DNA of 64,000 bases. It comes from Porogramme epimiltina (Eukaryota; Basidiomycota; Agaricomycetes; Polyporales; Polyporaceae). Where the stretch lies: contig FTLJ01000237.1 of assembly GCA_900155495.1 (NCBI GenBank), positions 1 through 64,000 of the forward strand, written 5' to 3'. The notes beneath the pieces are model-generated. The model saw nothing but the letters and a program-made list of their open reading frames with translations. It did no database searches and was not told where the DNA came from. Each line of letters begins with the position of its first letter. Positions within the stretch are counted from its first letter, which is position 1. The position numbers and the translations under genes are program-made. This document shows, piece by piece, positions 1 through 11,048 of this stretch.

Positions 1-208
1 GGTACGCGCGATGGAGGGGCAGTGTCGCTGGGCGTCGTCGTCATCGGCGACGTAGCAACAAGGTCCCGGATGCGAAGGAGTGAATTAACCTCCTCCGCCC
101 AGGCGGGCCGCGCCCCCGACTCTCGACGCGAACGCACCGCCGTAGCCGACCGCGCCGCGGATATATAGCCCAGCGCCGCGCGGGGGGTGTGGGGGTGCCC
201 AGCGAAGC
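1..208. other. 3' flank of the kinase gene, no gene seen
   Basis: This GC-rich stretch lies downstream of the kinase stop codon. I see no convincing reading frame or RNA gene in it. Confidence 0.4.
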
Positions 209-3200
209 TTAGAAGAACCGCCTCTTGTGGTGCTTCTCGTCGACGGCGACCTTGATGTGCACATGCTGGGGCGCGTGCCCCTCGGCCGAACACGGTACGA
301 TGCTCTTCAGCCACTCGTCGCCCTCGTCCTCCTCCTCCGGGTCGCAGCAGTGGTCCTGGCAGCGCGGGCTGTCCTTGTCGTGCGAGTTGCACCCGCAGAG
401 GAGGTCGTTTGACTTGCCCTTGCCCCGCAGCAGGTCCGTGAGCGTGCACCGCGCGTCCGGCTCGACGAACAGCATCCGCCGGATCGCCGGCCGCGACTCG
501 CGGGGCAGCAGGCGGAAGATCGACTCCGCGCCCCCCGTGCTGAACGTGGCGACGGAGGTGATGCTGCTCGTCCGGGCACGCCGGCGCACGGTCGAGCTGG
601 AGTCCTTGGCCTCCGCCTTCGGGCGCGACGACGCCGTCGACGCCGTCTCAGATGACTTCGCGTCCTCGACGGACTTGACGTCCCCGTTGGCCTTCTCCGG
701 ACCGGCGACGCCATTGGGCTTGGCGGCTTCCAGCGCGAAGTCCCGGGTCTTGATGGGGCTGCTCGACAGCACGTCGACGTCGGCCGCGGTCTGGGGCGCG
801 GACTTGACGGTGTCTATTGTCGGGGAGAGCGGGTGGACGGTGTTCGCGCGGTGCGGCTGCCCAAGGTGAGGACGCTTCAGCTCTGCAGGGCCAATTCTGG
901 GCGACACGGGGAGCGACTCCGTCGAGGAGCCCGGGCGGGGGTAGGTGAGCACGGACGGGTCCATGTCGTGCGGGCTGTCGACGTGCACGATCGGCGCCAT
1001 CTCGCTGAACAGCGCGGGGAGCGTCTGCGTCGACTGCGAGATCGCGCTGGCCTGGAGGGACGCGCGCACGCGGTTTCGGCGCAGGGCGCGCTCGTACTCG
1101 TCCGGCGACTGCCTGTCGTTCATGGATGGCGCCGTGAGTTCCGTCGAGTCTGAGCTGGACGACTCCGCGACGGACGCCCGCTCCGAGTTCTCGTACAGGG
1201 ACGGGGCGATCGAGCTTTCAGGGGGCGTGGTCGAAGTCAGCGTCGACTCCGTCGCCGAGAGCTCGCTATCCTGGCGCTGGGGGCTCCTGGGCTTCTCCAT
1301 GGCCTCCTGCTGGCCGTTCTCCAACTTCTCTTCCGGCTTAGGCTCCTGCTCCTTTGGCGGGGGCGGCTTGACCGAGAGGTCAGGGTGCGCGTTTACGAAC
1401 GCACGGAAGCTGGGATCGGTCTTGGGGTCGGGGATCTTCCAGGGGAAGCGGCGAAGTACCATGCACATGAAGATGATGGCCACGCTCCACACGTCCGTCT
1501 TGCGCGGGTCGTAGCTGTCCTGCGAGAGGACTTCTGGCGCCAGGTAAGGGTCACTCCCGACGACGCCCGTCGCAGGGGTCATCTTCTTGCCCGGATAGTG
1601 GAACACCGTCGCGGTGCCAAAGTCGATGAGCTTCACGACGTTGTCCTTGGTCATCACGCAGTTGTCGAGCTTCAGATCGCGGTGGGCAAGACCCAGCGAA
1701 TGGAGGTATTCGACGCCGTCGCAGATCTGGCGGAAGACGCAGTAGATCTCAGGGCGCGACATGCTCCCGGACATAACGACGCTGAACAGGTCGTACGGCG
1801 CGTATTCCATAACCTGCGAGGCAATGCAGGAAAAGGAAGGACGTCATAATCCCTGATCAGCGTTCATTCCAGGAGATAAAAATGTGCGGCTCCCGACGGA
1901 CCTCATAATAGTGCCCATGATCCGTGACGATATCCACAGTCTCGATAATGTTGGGGTGCTTGAGCGTGCTGCCGACGCAGAACTCCGCGGTGACCTTCTT
2001 CTGGTATTCCCGCTCGGACTCGCCCTGCCGCTTCGGCCTGAACTCCTTGACGGCGAACGTCAGGCCGCCGTTCTTGGTCGACGCCTTGATGAGGCGGACG
2101 GTCCCGCCCGCGCCGGAGCCGAGCACGCGGCCCCACTTGCCGTACTTCTTCGACATCTGCACCTGCGTCGCCTGCGAGAGCGACACCGTGCCGACCGCGG
2201 TCGACACCGACGCCTGCCGCTTCCGCCCGCCGCTGCCGCCGCCGCCGCCCGCCTTCGTGCTGCCGGACACGACCGAGCTCGCGGCGACGCTCTGCGCGTT
2301 GCTCGTCTTGCTCGTCTGCGAGCGCAGCGAGTTCGGCGGCGAGCCCGAGCTGCCCTTGCTCTTCGCGGACGAGCCCCCGGGCGACGGCGTCTTCGCGACG
2401 GCCCCGCTGCTTCCGCCGTTCGCTTGCACCTCCTCGGGCCTCGCCCTCAGCGTGTCCTTCGGATGGTGCCCGCGCAGGAGGGCGGAGAGGCGGCCCTCCT
2501 TGTGCTTGACCTCGCCGACGATGCTCAAAAAGTCCGTCGACTGGCTCGCCGAGGGCGGGACGGAGCTCCCGTTGGGCGTGGGGGGCACGAGGGAGGACGG
2601 GGTCGGGGGCACGTCGCCGACGGCGTTGCGCAGGTCGACGGTGCTGAGGTCGGCGGGGGTCGAGCCGGCGGACCCCGCGGGCGTGCCGTGGTGCGAGTGG
2701 GGTATATGGTTGTTGAGGAATCGCTTCAGGTCATGCAGAGGGCCGTGTGCATGCTTGGCGCCCTTGGGGGTGGGCGTCGCGGGGGTCGTTGGCGGGTGGG
2801 GCGGGACGGCCGCGGCGGGGGGCACCGTTGGTGGGACGTCGCGCTCGGGGGAGCCACGTGATGGGGTATCTGCTGGGCTGGCAGCAGAGGATGGCAAGGG
2901 TGTACTCGCCTTCCTGTTGACGACGCGGGGCCTCGACGAGGAGAGCGGCATGTCGGGCTGCTCCTTGGTCGGGCTGGTGGCAGTGGGAGAACCGTGGGGA
3001 GATGGGGATCTCCGGCGGGTGAAGGAGGTCGAGAGGAAGCGGGAACGCCGCTTCGTTGGGACCGGAGCCTGAAGGAGTAGAGGGAGGCAACACATGGGGG
3101 AGTAAGAAATGCGAAAGAGTCAGAACGGAAGGATAGTGCATATATAGAAGCGGGTGGAGCGGGGTAATGAAAGGGATGTGGTGCGGTGGGCGATACGAAC

Positions 3201-3443
3201 CTGCTCCTTGTGCTGTTGCTGCGCGGACGGGTTAGGATTGGCGGGGGGGGGGGTTGTGGGGAAAGCGTGGTCGTCGACGTCGGGCGACGGGGACTGGTGC
3301 GCGATGGCGGGGGATGGAGGGATTAGCGAGGACGATGAAGAAGCGTTGGATTGCGGGGATAGCGTAGCGGGGGAGTGCCGGGAGGGGGGATGGGAGCCGG
3401 GGATGGAGAGGTCGAGGGGCTGCATGGGCTTTGCAGAGAGCAT
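209..3443 (-). CDS. Ser/Thr protein kinase of the fungal HAL4/HAL5 (NPR/HAL) family
   Basis: Predicted 1,004-aa kinase in three exons (3201-3443, 1902-3068, 1814 intron end giving 209-1813), with introns of 132 and 88 nt and both joins in frame. Residues 1-385 are Ser/Pro-rich and disordered. The kinase domain starts near residue 388 with a Gly-rich loop (GSGAGGT), the VAIK-type lysine in [14 protein letters not shown] in the catalytic loop, LIDFGTA, and YLAPEVL. A Ser/Thr/Pro-rich insert of about 270 residues separates the RFPWKIP segment from the last helices ([12 protein letters not shown]). The C-terminus is Cys-rich ([16 protein letters not shown]). The wording around HRDLKLDN and DFGTA fits yeast Hal4/Sat4, Hal5 and Hrk1, which control potassium and pH homeostasis and nutrient-transporter stability at the plasma membrane. 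The specific substrate cannot be inferred. The ATG at 3443 is the first that keeps exon 1 open. Confidence 0.88.
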
Positions 3444-5959
3444 GGCGGGGACGTGGCCTGCAAGCGGGCTGGCGGGCAGGTGATGGAGGCGGAGGAGGAG
3501 GAGAAGGAGGAGGAGAGGCGAGAGGGCAGCGAGGAGCCAGGGACGATTACGCGAAGGAGGCCCAAGGCAGCGACGGGGCAGTCCGACCTGTTATGCGGCG
3601 CGCATCATTTCGGCTCCATCTCAGATCTGCTCCCGGTCCGGTCCCTTGCCTCTCTTGGCCATGCCGAACCCCCCCGCCCGCGTCCGCCCCCGACGCCTTC
3701 CGCCCGGCTCTCCCGGCCGTCCTCCGAGCGAGCCCATCCCCGTGCGCTGCCCGTGTCGGTGCGCCCGCCGTGGGCGCACGCGGGCGCAGGGCCCGACGAG
3801 GACCGACGAGGGCGGTCTGACGGGCGAAAACAGACGTCATGGCCCCGGATCTGTCGCTCCCCAAGATGTCGTATATTCGGCATCGCGAGCCGACCGCGTC
3901 GGGCCAGTCACGCGTCTCTCGCATTTATCGCCCGTCCCGCCTGGCGCCCGCCGCTGCGCCCGCGAGTGGTGCCGCCGCGTCCACGACGTGTTTGGGCGGT
4001 CGGCCTCTCGCCGTGCACCTCCAACGCTCAATTCGACGATATTTCGATCTCCTTCGCAATCTGGCTCAACCGCCCCTCAAGCCACGATCTGCGCAGGGAA
4101 AAACACCGCCGATGGATCTCCCGCTAATCGTTTTGCCCCTTCCAGGACGAGTGATAACTCGTGCCAGGCCTGCCGAGCCTCTACTCCAATCGGCATCCCA
4201 GTCGGCCTCATCGTCCGATCCACTCCTCCAGAGCTAGTCCAACCTAGCCACCGGCGCCTCCACACACTCCCCCCTCCGTCAGCGCACGCCTTGTTCTGTC
4301 TTTTCTTGGACGGCGAGTGCGACCGTTTAGCCACCCGAAGGTTTTTGCCAATCGGACGCACTCAAGCTTTCAGACTCCCGGCAGCCTTTCTCTTGGCTTT
4401 GCCCATCCGCCCGCCACCGCCGCGACTGCGATCCTTCCATGGCGAACATCAACTTCTCGCCGCCTTCCCAACTGCACAGATCCCTTTAAACATCTTCTCA
4501 GCCGTCCCATCCGCCTCCAGCTGCCTCCTGCAACCCCGCAGCCCCCTCGCCACCTCTCCCAGCGCGCCCGTGTGACCCCTCCGATCTCCTTCGCACCCGA
4601 TTCGACCCGCCCTTCCCATCCGTCCTCTCCGCTCCCAAGCCAAGCGTCCCTCCCCCCACCGTCCGACGTCGCAGCCCGCATGTACCGTCTGTCATCCCTC
4701 CGCCGTCGCACGCGCCTGTTCGTCCGGACGCGCCAGCCGCGCCCCGCTTCTCGCCCAATCGCACGCCCGCGTTTGTCCCTCACGGCCTCTGCTGCGGGCT
4801 TTGTGCGGGCAGCCGTGCACCCATGTACCACCGCAGGGCCCGCGCGCCGCTTCCTTTTTCTCTTTTTACGGTTTCGCGTTCGCGTTCGACGCTTCGCGCG
4901 CGCGAGCCCTGCGTCCTGTGCACATCCCGGCCTGGAAGCCGTCGACCCAAGACGGTCCACCGCAGCGCGCCTCGCCGCCCCAGCACCGCGACCCCGCGCG
5001 CGCGCAGGCGCCGCGCGATGCCCCACATTCGCACTCTAACACTCCGCGCCGGTTCGGAAGGTCGATTGCCCCTCCCCTCTTGCGCCGGCGGAAGCTAATG
5101 GTGTGTGTGGCCTGACGGCTCCCCCTGTTGGTGGAGCGAGGCCAGACACAGGGACGGTGCCTCGCCTCGCCACGCTCTCTCGTAAGGCTGTCAGCGACAT
5201 CACAATCACAACTCTCGAGCTGCGCACGAGGGGCCCCGAGGACGCGACGCCTGCGTCATCGCCCCCTCATTTGTTGTCCGAGTGCCCACTACGCCTCGCG
5301 CTCTCGTCCTCGGAATCTCGTCCGCTCCACCTCCCTCGTCCGCTCGTCCCACAGCGGTCGGGGGCTTACACATGCGATGCGAGCTTGGCCCCGTTTCTTG
5401 CGCTCGCGCAGAATTAATGTTGCGCATCGCAGCAGCGTCACGCACAGCGTCCGCAACGGATGGGGAGGCTCGGGTGCGCGCGACGGCCAGTGGGAGCGTG
5501 CAGCGCCGAGTATAATTAACACTCTCTGGCGCGGCGCGCGACCGCGCGCCGGCGGGCTGCCCCCAGTGCCCTGGGGTTGGGGCTGGGGCTGGGCGTACGC
5601 CCCCCCCCCCCCCAGTCCCGGAGAGACGGACGAGCGGCGTCGCTCCGAGTCCGCGTCCTTCCTACGGATCTCGCGCGCGATCTCCCCCCTCCCGCCCGCC
5701 CGCCTTCGCTCGCCCTTCCGCGCCGGCCACTCACACCGTCCCCGGCTGCTACGCCCGCTGAACCTTCGAGCCCCACCCCCCCTCCCCCGCCAAGACGGGC
5801 ATCGTGCATGCTCGTCTTGCGCTAGCTCCCCGCGCGCGTCGCCCGCCCCGCGCCCCTCCATCGCCGCGCTCGCGCTCGCGCCCGGCCGAGCTGCTAGCGG
5901 CGCGCGGCCCCGCCCCCGCGCTACCAAACGCCGTCGGGAACCAGCGCTCGACCCTTCTC

Positions 5960-5960
<1 letters not shown>

Positions 5961-6000
<40 letters not shown>

Positions 6001-6002
6001 NN
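5961..6002. other. Assembly gap: C40 homopolymer followed by NN
   Basis: Forty consecutive C residues (5961-6000) run into two undetermined bases (6001-6002). The 12-mer cccttctcaccc occurs on both sides, at 5952-5963 and 6003-6014. This suggests that two contig ends carrying the same sequence were abutted, so the flank may be present twice or the true tract length is unknown. Confidence 0.85.
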
Positions 6003-7603
6003 CCCTTCTCACCCACCCCCCCCCTCCCATACACGTCGCCCGCTGCTCCCCCGCGGGGAAAACCCAGACGCGCACGCACGGTCGCCCGTCCCGAGCCCCC
6101 GCGTCCTTCTCCTCTTCTCTCCTCTTCCCCCATCCTTCCGCTGCATAAACACAGAAACACGCGCACGCCCGGTGCTTCGCGGGACGTCATGTGCTCCCCC
6201 CCCCACCCTACCCCTTCCCCTTCCTCTTCCTCTTCTCTCTCTTCGTCTTCCCCAGTCTATCCCCCGCCCTTCCGACGCGGCCCTGCGCGTGCGGGGGCCC
6301 GTTCTAGTCCCAGGCCCTTAGTCCCGAATATCCCATCCCTGTCCACGGCAGCACGCTCACGCCCACAACGGCAGCACGCCCCCCCTCCCCCGCACGCGCG
6401 AAGCGTGCTGGCGTCCAGACGCCCAGACGCCCAGCCCTGGGTGACCATGATAACACTCGAGGCTCGAGGGTGTTGTTCACTGCATCCCGCGACGGCGACA
6501 AGCGCTGGCGTGATGGGCGACGCGTTGACAGCGGCTTCCCGTCGAGGGATTTCGATTCTCGAGGGCCGGGCGCGATGGACCTCCCCCTTGGCGCTTCCCG
6601 CGCCGTCACTGTTAGGCTCGCGGCCCGCACCGCCGCCCCGATCTTTGAAGTTGACCTGTCTTCGAGGAGGTGGGGCCGGTGCGACCCACGCGCTGGGGCT
6701 GCGCGCGATCTCGAGGGCCCCGAAGGCCAAGCAAGTCGCTGATTCAATTGCAAGGGTGTTCGTCTGGAGACGTGGAGGCATCGCGCCCAAGACGCGTGCT
6801 CGTTGCGCTGCTCGACCCCTCCCGCCGTTTCAGCGCCGCACGCGTCGTTCAATGTCATCATTTGTGTGGCCCGCGTTTCGCTGATTGACGCAGGGTGCGC
6901 GGGTACACAGATGCAACAACCCAAGCACCGCGCAGGGATGGCGCGGTCTGCGGGGTGGGTGGCACCACGCGAGCCGCGCCCAGCCCATATGCACGTCTCC
7001 CGCGCGCGGGGCTTAGCCATATGCGTGCGACTCGCAGGATTCGCGGGGTGGGGGGGGGCACCGCCCCCCGCGCGCGTGGACGTGGTTCGGTATCACCCAA
7101 ACGCCCGCCGAGGCCACGGCCCAGCGTTGAAGGGGCCGACGACCTCGCTATGCCATGCTTGGCAAAACGCACCATACGCACCATCCGACACCATACGCAC
7201 GAATGCACGCACGCCGTTGAGCTGCGGGGGACGGTGTCTGGTCGGTCGACAGACAAGACGGGCGGCGAAACATAGGGGACGACGTCGCGTCTTGCGCGGC
7301 GTTCGATACACGGCACCAATATTCGTCTCGCGTGCGGACATGAACGCGACTAGCAGCTCACCCGTCTTCGGTCGAGGCTCCTCCGCTCCGCGCGGGCACG
7401 GCAGCCTTCACACCACTTGACCTGTTAGCCGCGCGCCGCACCTGCGCTAGCAGGGTGCACCAGAGGCAGGCGTCGCAGCACCACCGCCCGAGCAGCCCCA
7501 GTAAGTACGTCGCGCGAACGCGAGCGCAAACGTGAACGTGGCGTCGGTGGAGCCGGCAAGAAAAAGCAGACGCAGAGCGCACCCGCGCCGCCGCCCCGCA
7601 ACG

Positions 7604-7633
7604 CTTCGCCTTCGCCTTCGCCTTCGCCTTCGC
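7604..7633 (+). repeat. CTTCGC hexanucleotide microsatellite, five units
   Basis: Five perfect tandem copies of CTTCGC inside the gene-free GC-rich region. The period is a multiple of three, but I see no supported coding frame here. Confidence 0.9.
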
Positions 7634-10600
7634 GCGTTCTGATCCTCGCGGCCGGCGCGCACGCACGCGCCCTCCCCACCTCCGCTGCGGCATCCGCATC
7701 CTGGGACCGACGCCCTCCCGCGCGAATCGAGAAGCCGGGACCTCTCCTCGAGCGGGGGAGCGGACGGGTGCTTGAGAGCCCGAGGGCCTCGAAGGAGGTG
7801 TGATCGCGAGAAGCGCGAGCCGGAACGGCGGGCAGAGCTCTCAGAGACCCACCTCCCTCCCGCGCCGCACGTCTTCTCCGAGCCCGCCGCCCCGCGCACC
7901 CGCACCCGCGCCTTCTCGGCCGTCCTCCGAGGCGCATCTCGGGGCGTTCGCGCCGGAGACGCCCCACCCCCCCACCCCTCCCCGCTTCTCCTGATCCTGG
8001 GCCTCCGCCGCCGGCGGGCCCTTCGGAAGGCGGAAGGCGGAAGGCTGAGGCGGACGCACGCCTATCGCGCGCACGTACGGGCACGGACCGGGCGCGGGGG
8101 GCGACTAAAGGCTAAGTGACTCGTCGGGCTGCGGGATGCAAGGGATGCAAGGGACGTCTGAATGCCTGGGCCCCGCGGGCGTCCTTCCTCGACCCTGCTG
8201 CTTCCGCAACGTGCGCGTCCGACGTCCGACCGTCCGACATCGAAGTCGCTCCCCGGTTTGTACCAAGCACGCTACCGCGTCTTCGCCCGGAATTGGGGCG
8301 CGATACGGCGCGCAGTGCGCACTGCGAGCCTGGTGGGCCGGCCCCCCCTACCCTTCCCCTTCGGCCGCGTTTCCCCAGCGACGACCCACCGCGGGGCGGA
8401 AGGCGTCAGAGCGTTCGACGAAGATGCTGTGCATTTCGGGTTGGCGTTGGATAAGCGGCCTCGCCCCCTGCGCATGCCGCGAGCCCTGCGGTAGATAGCA
8501 GGTCACTAGTGTACACCCGACCAGCTCGACGTTTCCGCCCTAGAACATCGACACTGCGCAGGCGCTCCGTATGCCCTTCTGTCCGCTCGAGGTCGTGCGC
8601 GCGGCCGGTGGGTGGGGCCTGTGGGGCCCAATGGGAGCGTCGCGCGCGGAGGGCACGCCTGGCGCGTCGCTCGTAGGATGTCTGATTGAGGTTCTGGCGT
8701 AAGTAGGGATCGAATTCGGCCGCGCGCGCGGGCGCTAGCGATCGAAGGTTCGTCGAATCGTCGCCTCCTCTCCTCTCGTGAGCGCGCGCTTGGCCGACGG
8801 CCGCCTCCTGTATTAGCAAAAAAAAAAAAAGGAACATGGATCGTTTGTCAGAGCTCCTCTGACCCGACAGCGTCCGAAAATTTGTGTGGGTCAATGATAC
8901 GTACGAAACCTCGGCGATCGACCCCTGCTGGAGCGGTCCTCGTTTATTACAGTACTTTTTGAACGTGCGCACGTCGATGCTACTCGCGCTGATCGCTGAT
9001 CGCGCCCGCCGCCTTACACATACGCCCCACACGCACGAAGAGCTGCAAAGCAACTTTTACGTCGCCCCCTCCTCACCCACTCCGCAGGCGCCCCCTGCCA
9101 TCGGATGCGACGCCGTCGCGTGCTAAAAACAGCGCAGGGGGGCACAAAAAGGACCCACAGACGCCCGTGCCCGTGCCCGCGCCCGCGCGGGTCGGCACCG
9201 CGCCTCGCGCGCGATCGCCTCCATTCCGCGCGCTCGTAAACATTGGCCAGTCGGAGTATAATAGCGGTAAGCAAATGCGCCGGGTGCTGGGGAGGGGAGG
9301 TCTCAGGCCCCCGCCCGCGCACACGTACGCGCGTGCGTCATCCGCCATGCCTCCTTCGGCGTAGGACGCCACCAGGGCCCCCTCGGCGCGCCGCCCGCTC
9401 CCATCTCCCCCCCGAATGCCGACACCGATACCAATACCGATGCCGATGGGCCGGGCGGCGGCGCGGCGCAGCGAACACAAGCGTACATACGAGACAACAC
9501 GCACGGGGGTCCTAGCCTCCAGGAACCCCTGGACGGAGGGTTGTCGGGCCGTCGGGGGGCCCTCCGAGCCCTTGTGGCAGGTCGTAAGTGGGGCGTTTGT
9601 CAGGTCGGCGCCGACGTCCATGATGAAGCTAGAGGGATTTGAAGCCTGCGCCCCCCCGCGCCCGGGGACTCTAGGGCCGTCTGGCCTCTCTCTGGTCGCT
9701 GGTGGCAGTGGGCACCTCCCCCGGACTGCTCCTCGCTGCCGGCATGCACCCCAGGGTCCTGTAGCTAAGAGCTGTTCCGAGCCTCGACGACATGCAGCTT
9801 AGTGCGCGCGCGAGAACGGGGGCCGTCGGGGGGCGTCGGGTGCGCAGACGGTAATCCTCCGTCGGCGAGTGGCCATGGGCGGCGCGGCCACCGCGCTGGG
9901 GCACGCAGCGGCACAAGGCTGGGAAACTTTTTGGGAACCCGGACGTGCGCGCGCGCGGGTGGTGGCACGGAGACGAGAGGGAGAGAGAAGGTTCGAGTGC
10001 TTTCCCCCCTCAGCCACACCCCCAACCCCGCTGCCGGCGCGGTGCTCACGATTGCGCGATCGTTTACTGGCGCGGCGCGGCGGCTGCCGTTCGCGCGTGC
10101 CTGGGGCGCACCCCGTCCCGCCGCGCCGCGCGACGCTCGTGCGTGCGGCGCCGCCGCCGCTGCCGCGAAGCTTGGCCAGGGCGCATGGAGGACCGGAGGA
10201 CCCCAACGAGGCACGCCGGGGAGGCTGAAAGTACGCCGCTGCCCAGCACCCCGGCAGAGCAATGGCACGAAGTAACTTGGGTAACTTGGGATGCTAGCGT
10301 CGTGGGGAGGACGCATGTGGGGCCTCGGCACCGCGGGCGGCGGGCAGGCCCCCGCTTCCCCGAGCTTTCGGTCGGCCGCTCTGATGGTGGCGGGCGGGTC
10401 GCGGGCCGGGCTACGTCCCGCCCCTCGAGTTTTTCTCAGGATGGTTAAAGTGGGGGTACTGCGCGGTGCGTTATCGGGGGCGGCGTGTTCTGGAGGGCGA
10501 GCGTTAGCGCAAGGCGTGCGTGTGTGCGCTGCGAGGTCCGTCGTGTGGTGAACGGGGTCGCGCGCTGGCCGAGTACTCGCCGTTAGGAGCTATGAAACGT

Positions 10601-11048
10601 TGTTACTTAGGTAGAGCGGGCGTAAACGGGGCCCGGAAGAAGACCAGACGATCGAGAAGCACGAGGCTACTGGACCATCGGTGACGAGATCAGCGGGCGC
10701 GTACATGGGAAGAACTTCGGGGACTGAGCGACGGAGGCCTTGCGGTAGTTGTGCGTTAACGCTGTTGGTCTTTACGTCGTCGAGCATGTTCAAAAATACG
10801 GCGTGTGCCGCGGAAGACTTCTCGTCTCTGGCAAAGGGATATGGCCTGCCCAATATATATGTACACAGCTTCGTACAGGCGTTGTACAGCTGGTCTGCTG
10901 AGGATCTGCGGGAACGTCGTATCTCTGCTTGCACGTTCGTGTGCCCAGGCGATACGAGCTCCACCAACGTTGGGGATAAGACGTACCAAGGGTCCTCCTC
11001 GAATGTCCGGCCTGTGGTGATCCTCCCGTCCTATCCACGGAAGGGAAA

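Larger units (their letters stand above)
3444..11048. other. Long GC-rich low-complexity region without a credible gene
   Basis: About 7.6 kb between the 5' end of the kinase and the 3' end of PRP28. Many open frames exist because the DNA is very GC-rich and poor in stop codons, but their translations are Arg/Pro/Ala low complexity, overlap each other on both strands, and contain no recognisable domain or consistent intron pattern. It holds C- and G-homopolymers, a CTTCGC hexamer repeat, a 13-nt A tract near 8818-8830 and an assembly gap at 6001-6002. The left part presumably includes the kinase promoter. I found no tRNA-like or rRNA-like sequence by eye. Confidence 0.5.

Noticed and set aside
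5128..6321. A 397-codon plus-strand open frame across the C-homopolymer
   Set aside because: It is Arg/Pro/Ser low complexity, runs through the assembly gap, overlaps equally long frames on other frames and strand, and has no domain.
10590..10967. 125-codon minus-strand frame downstream of PRP28
   Set aside because: No domain, no start context, lies where the PRP28 3' UTR is expected, and is overlapped by plus-strand frames of similar length.
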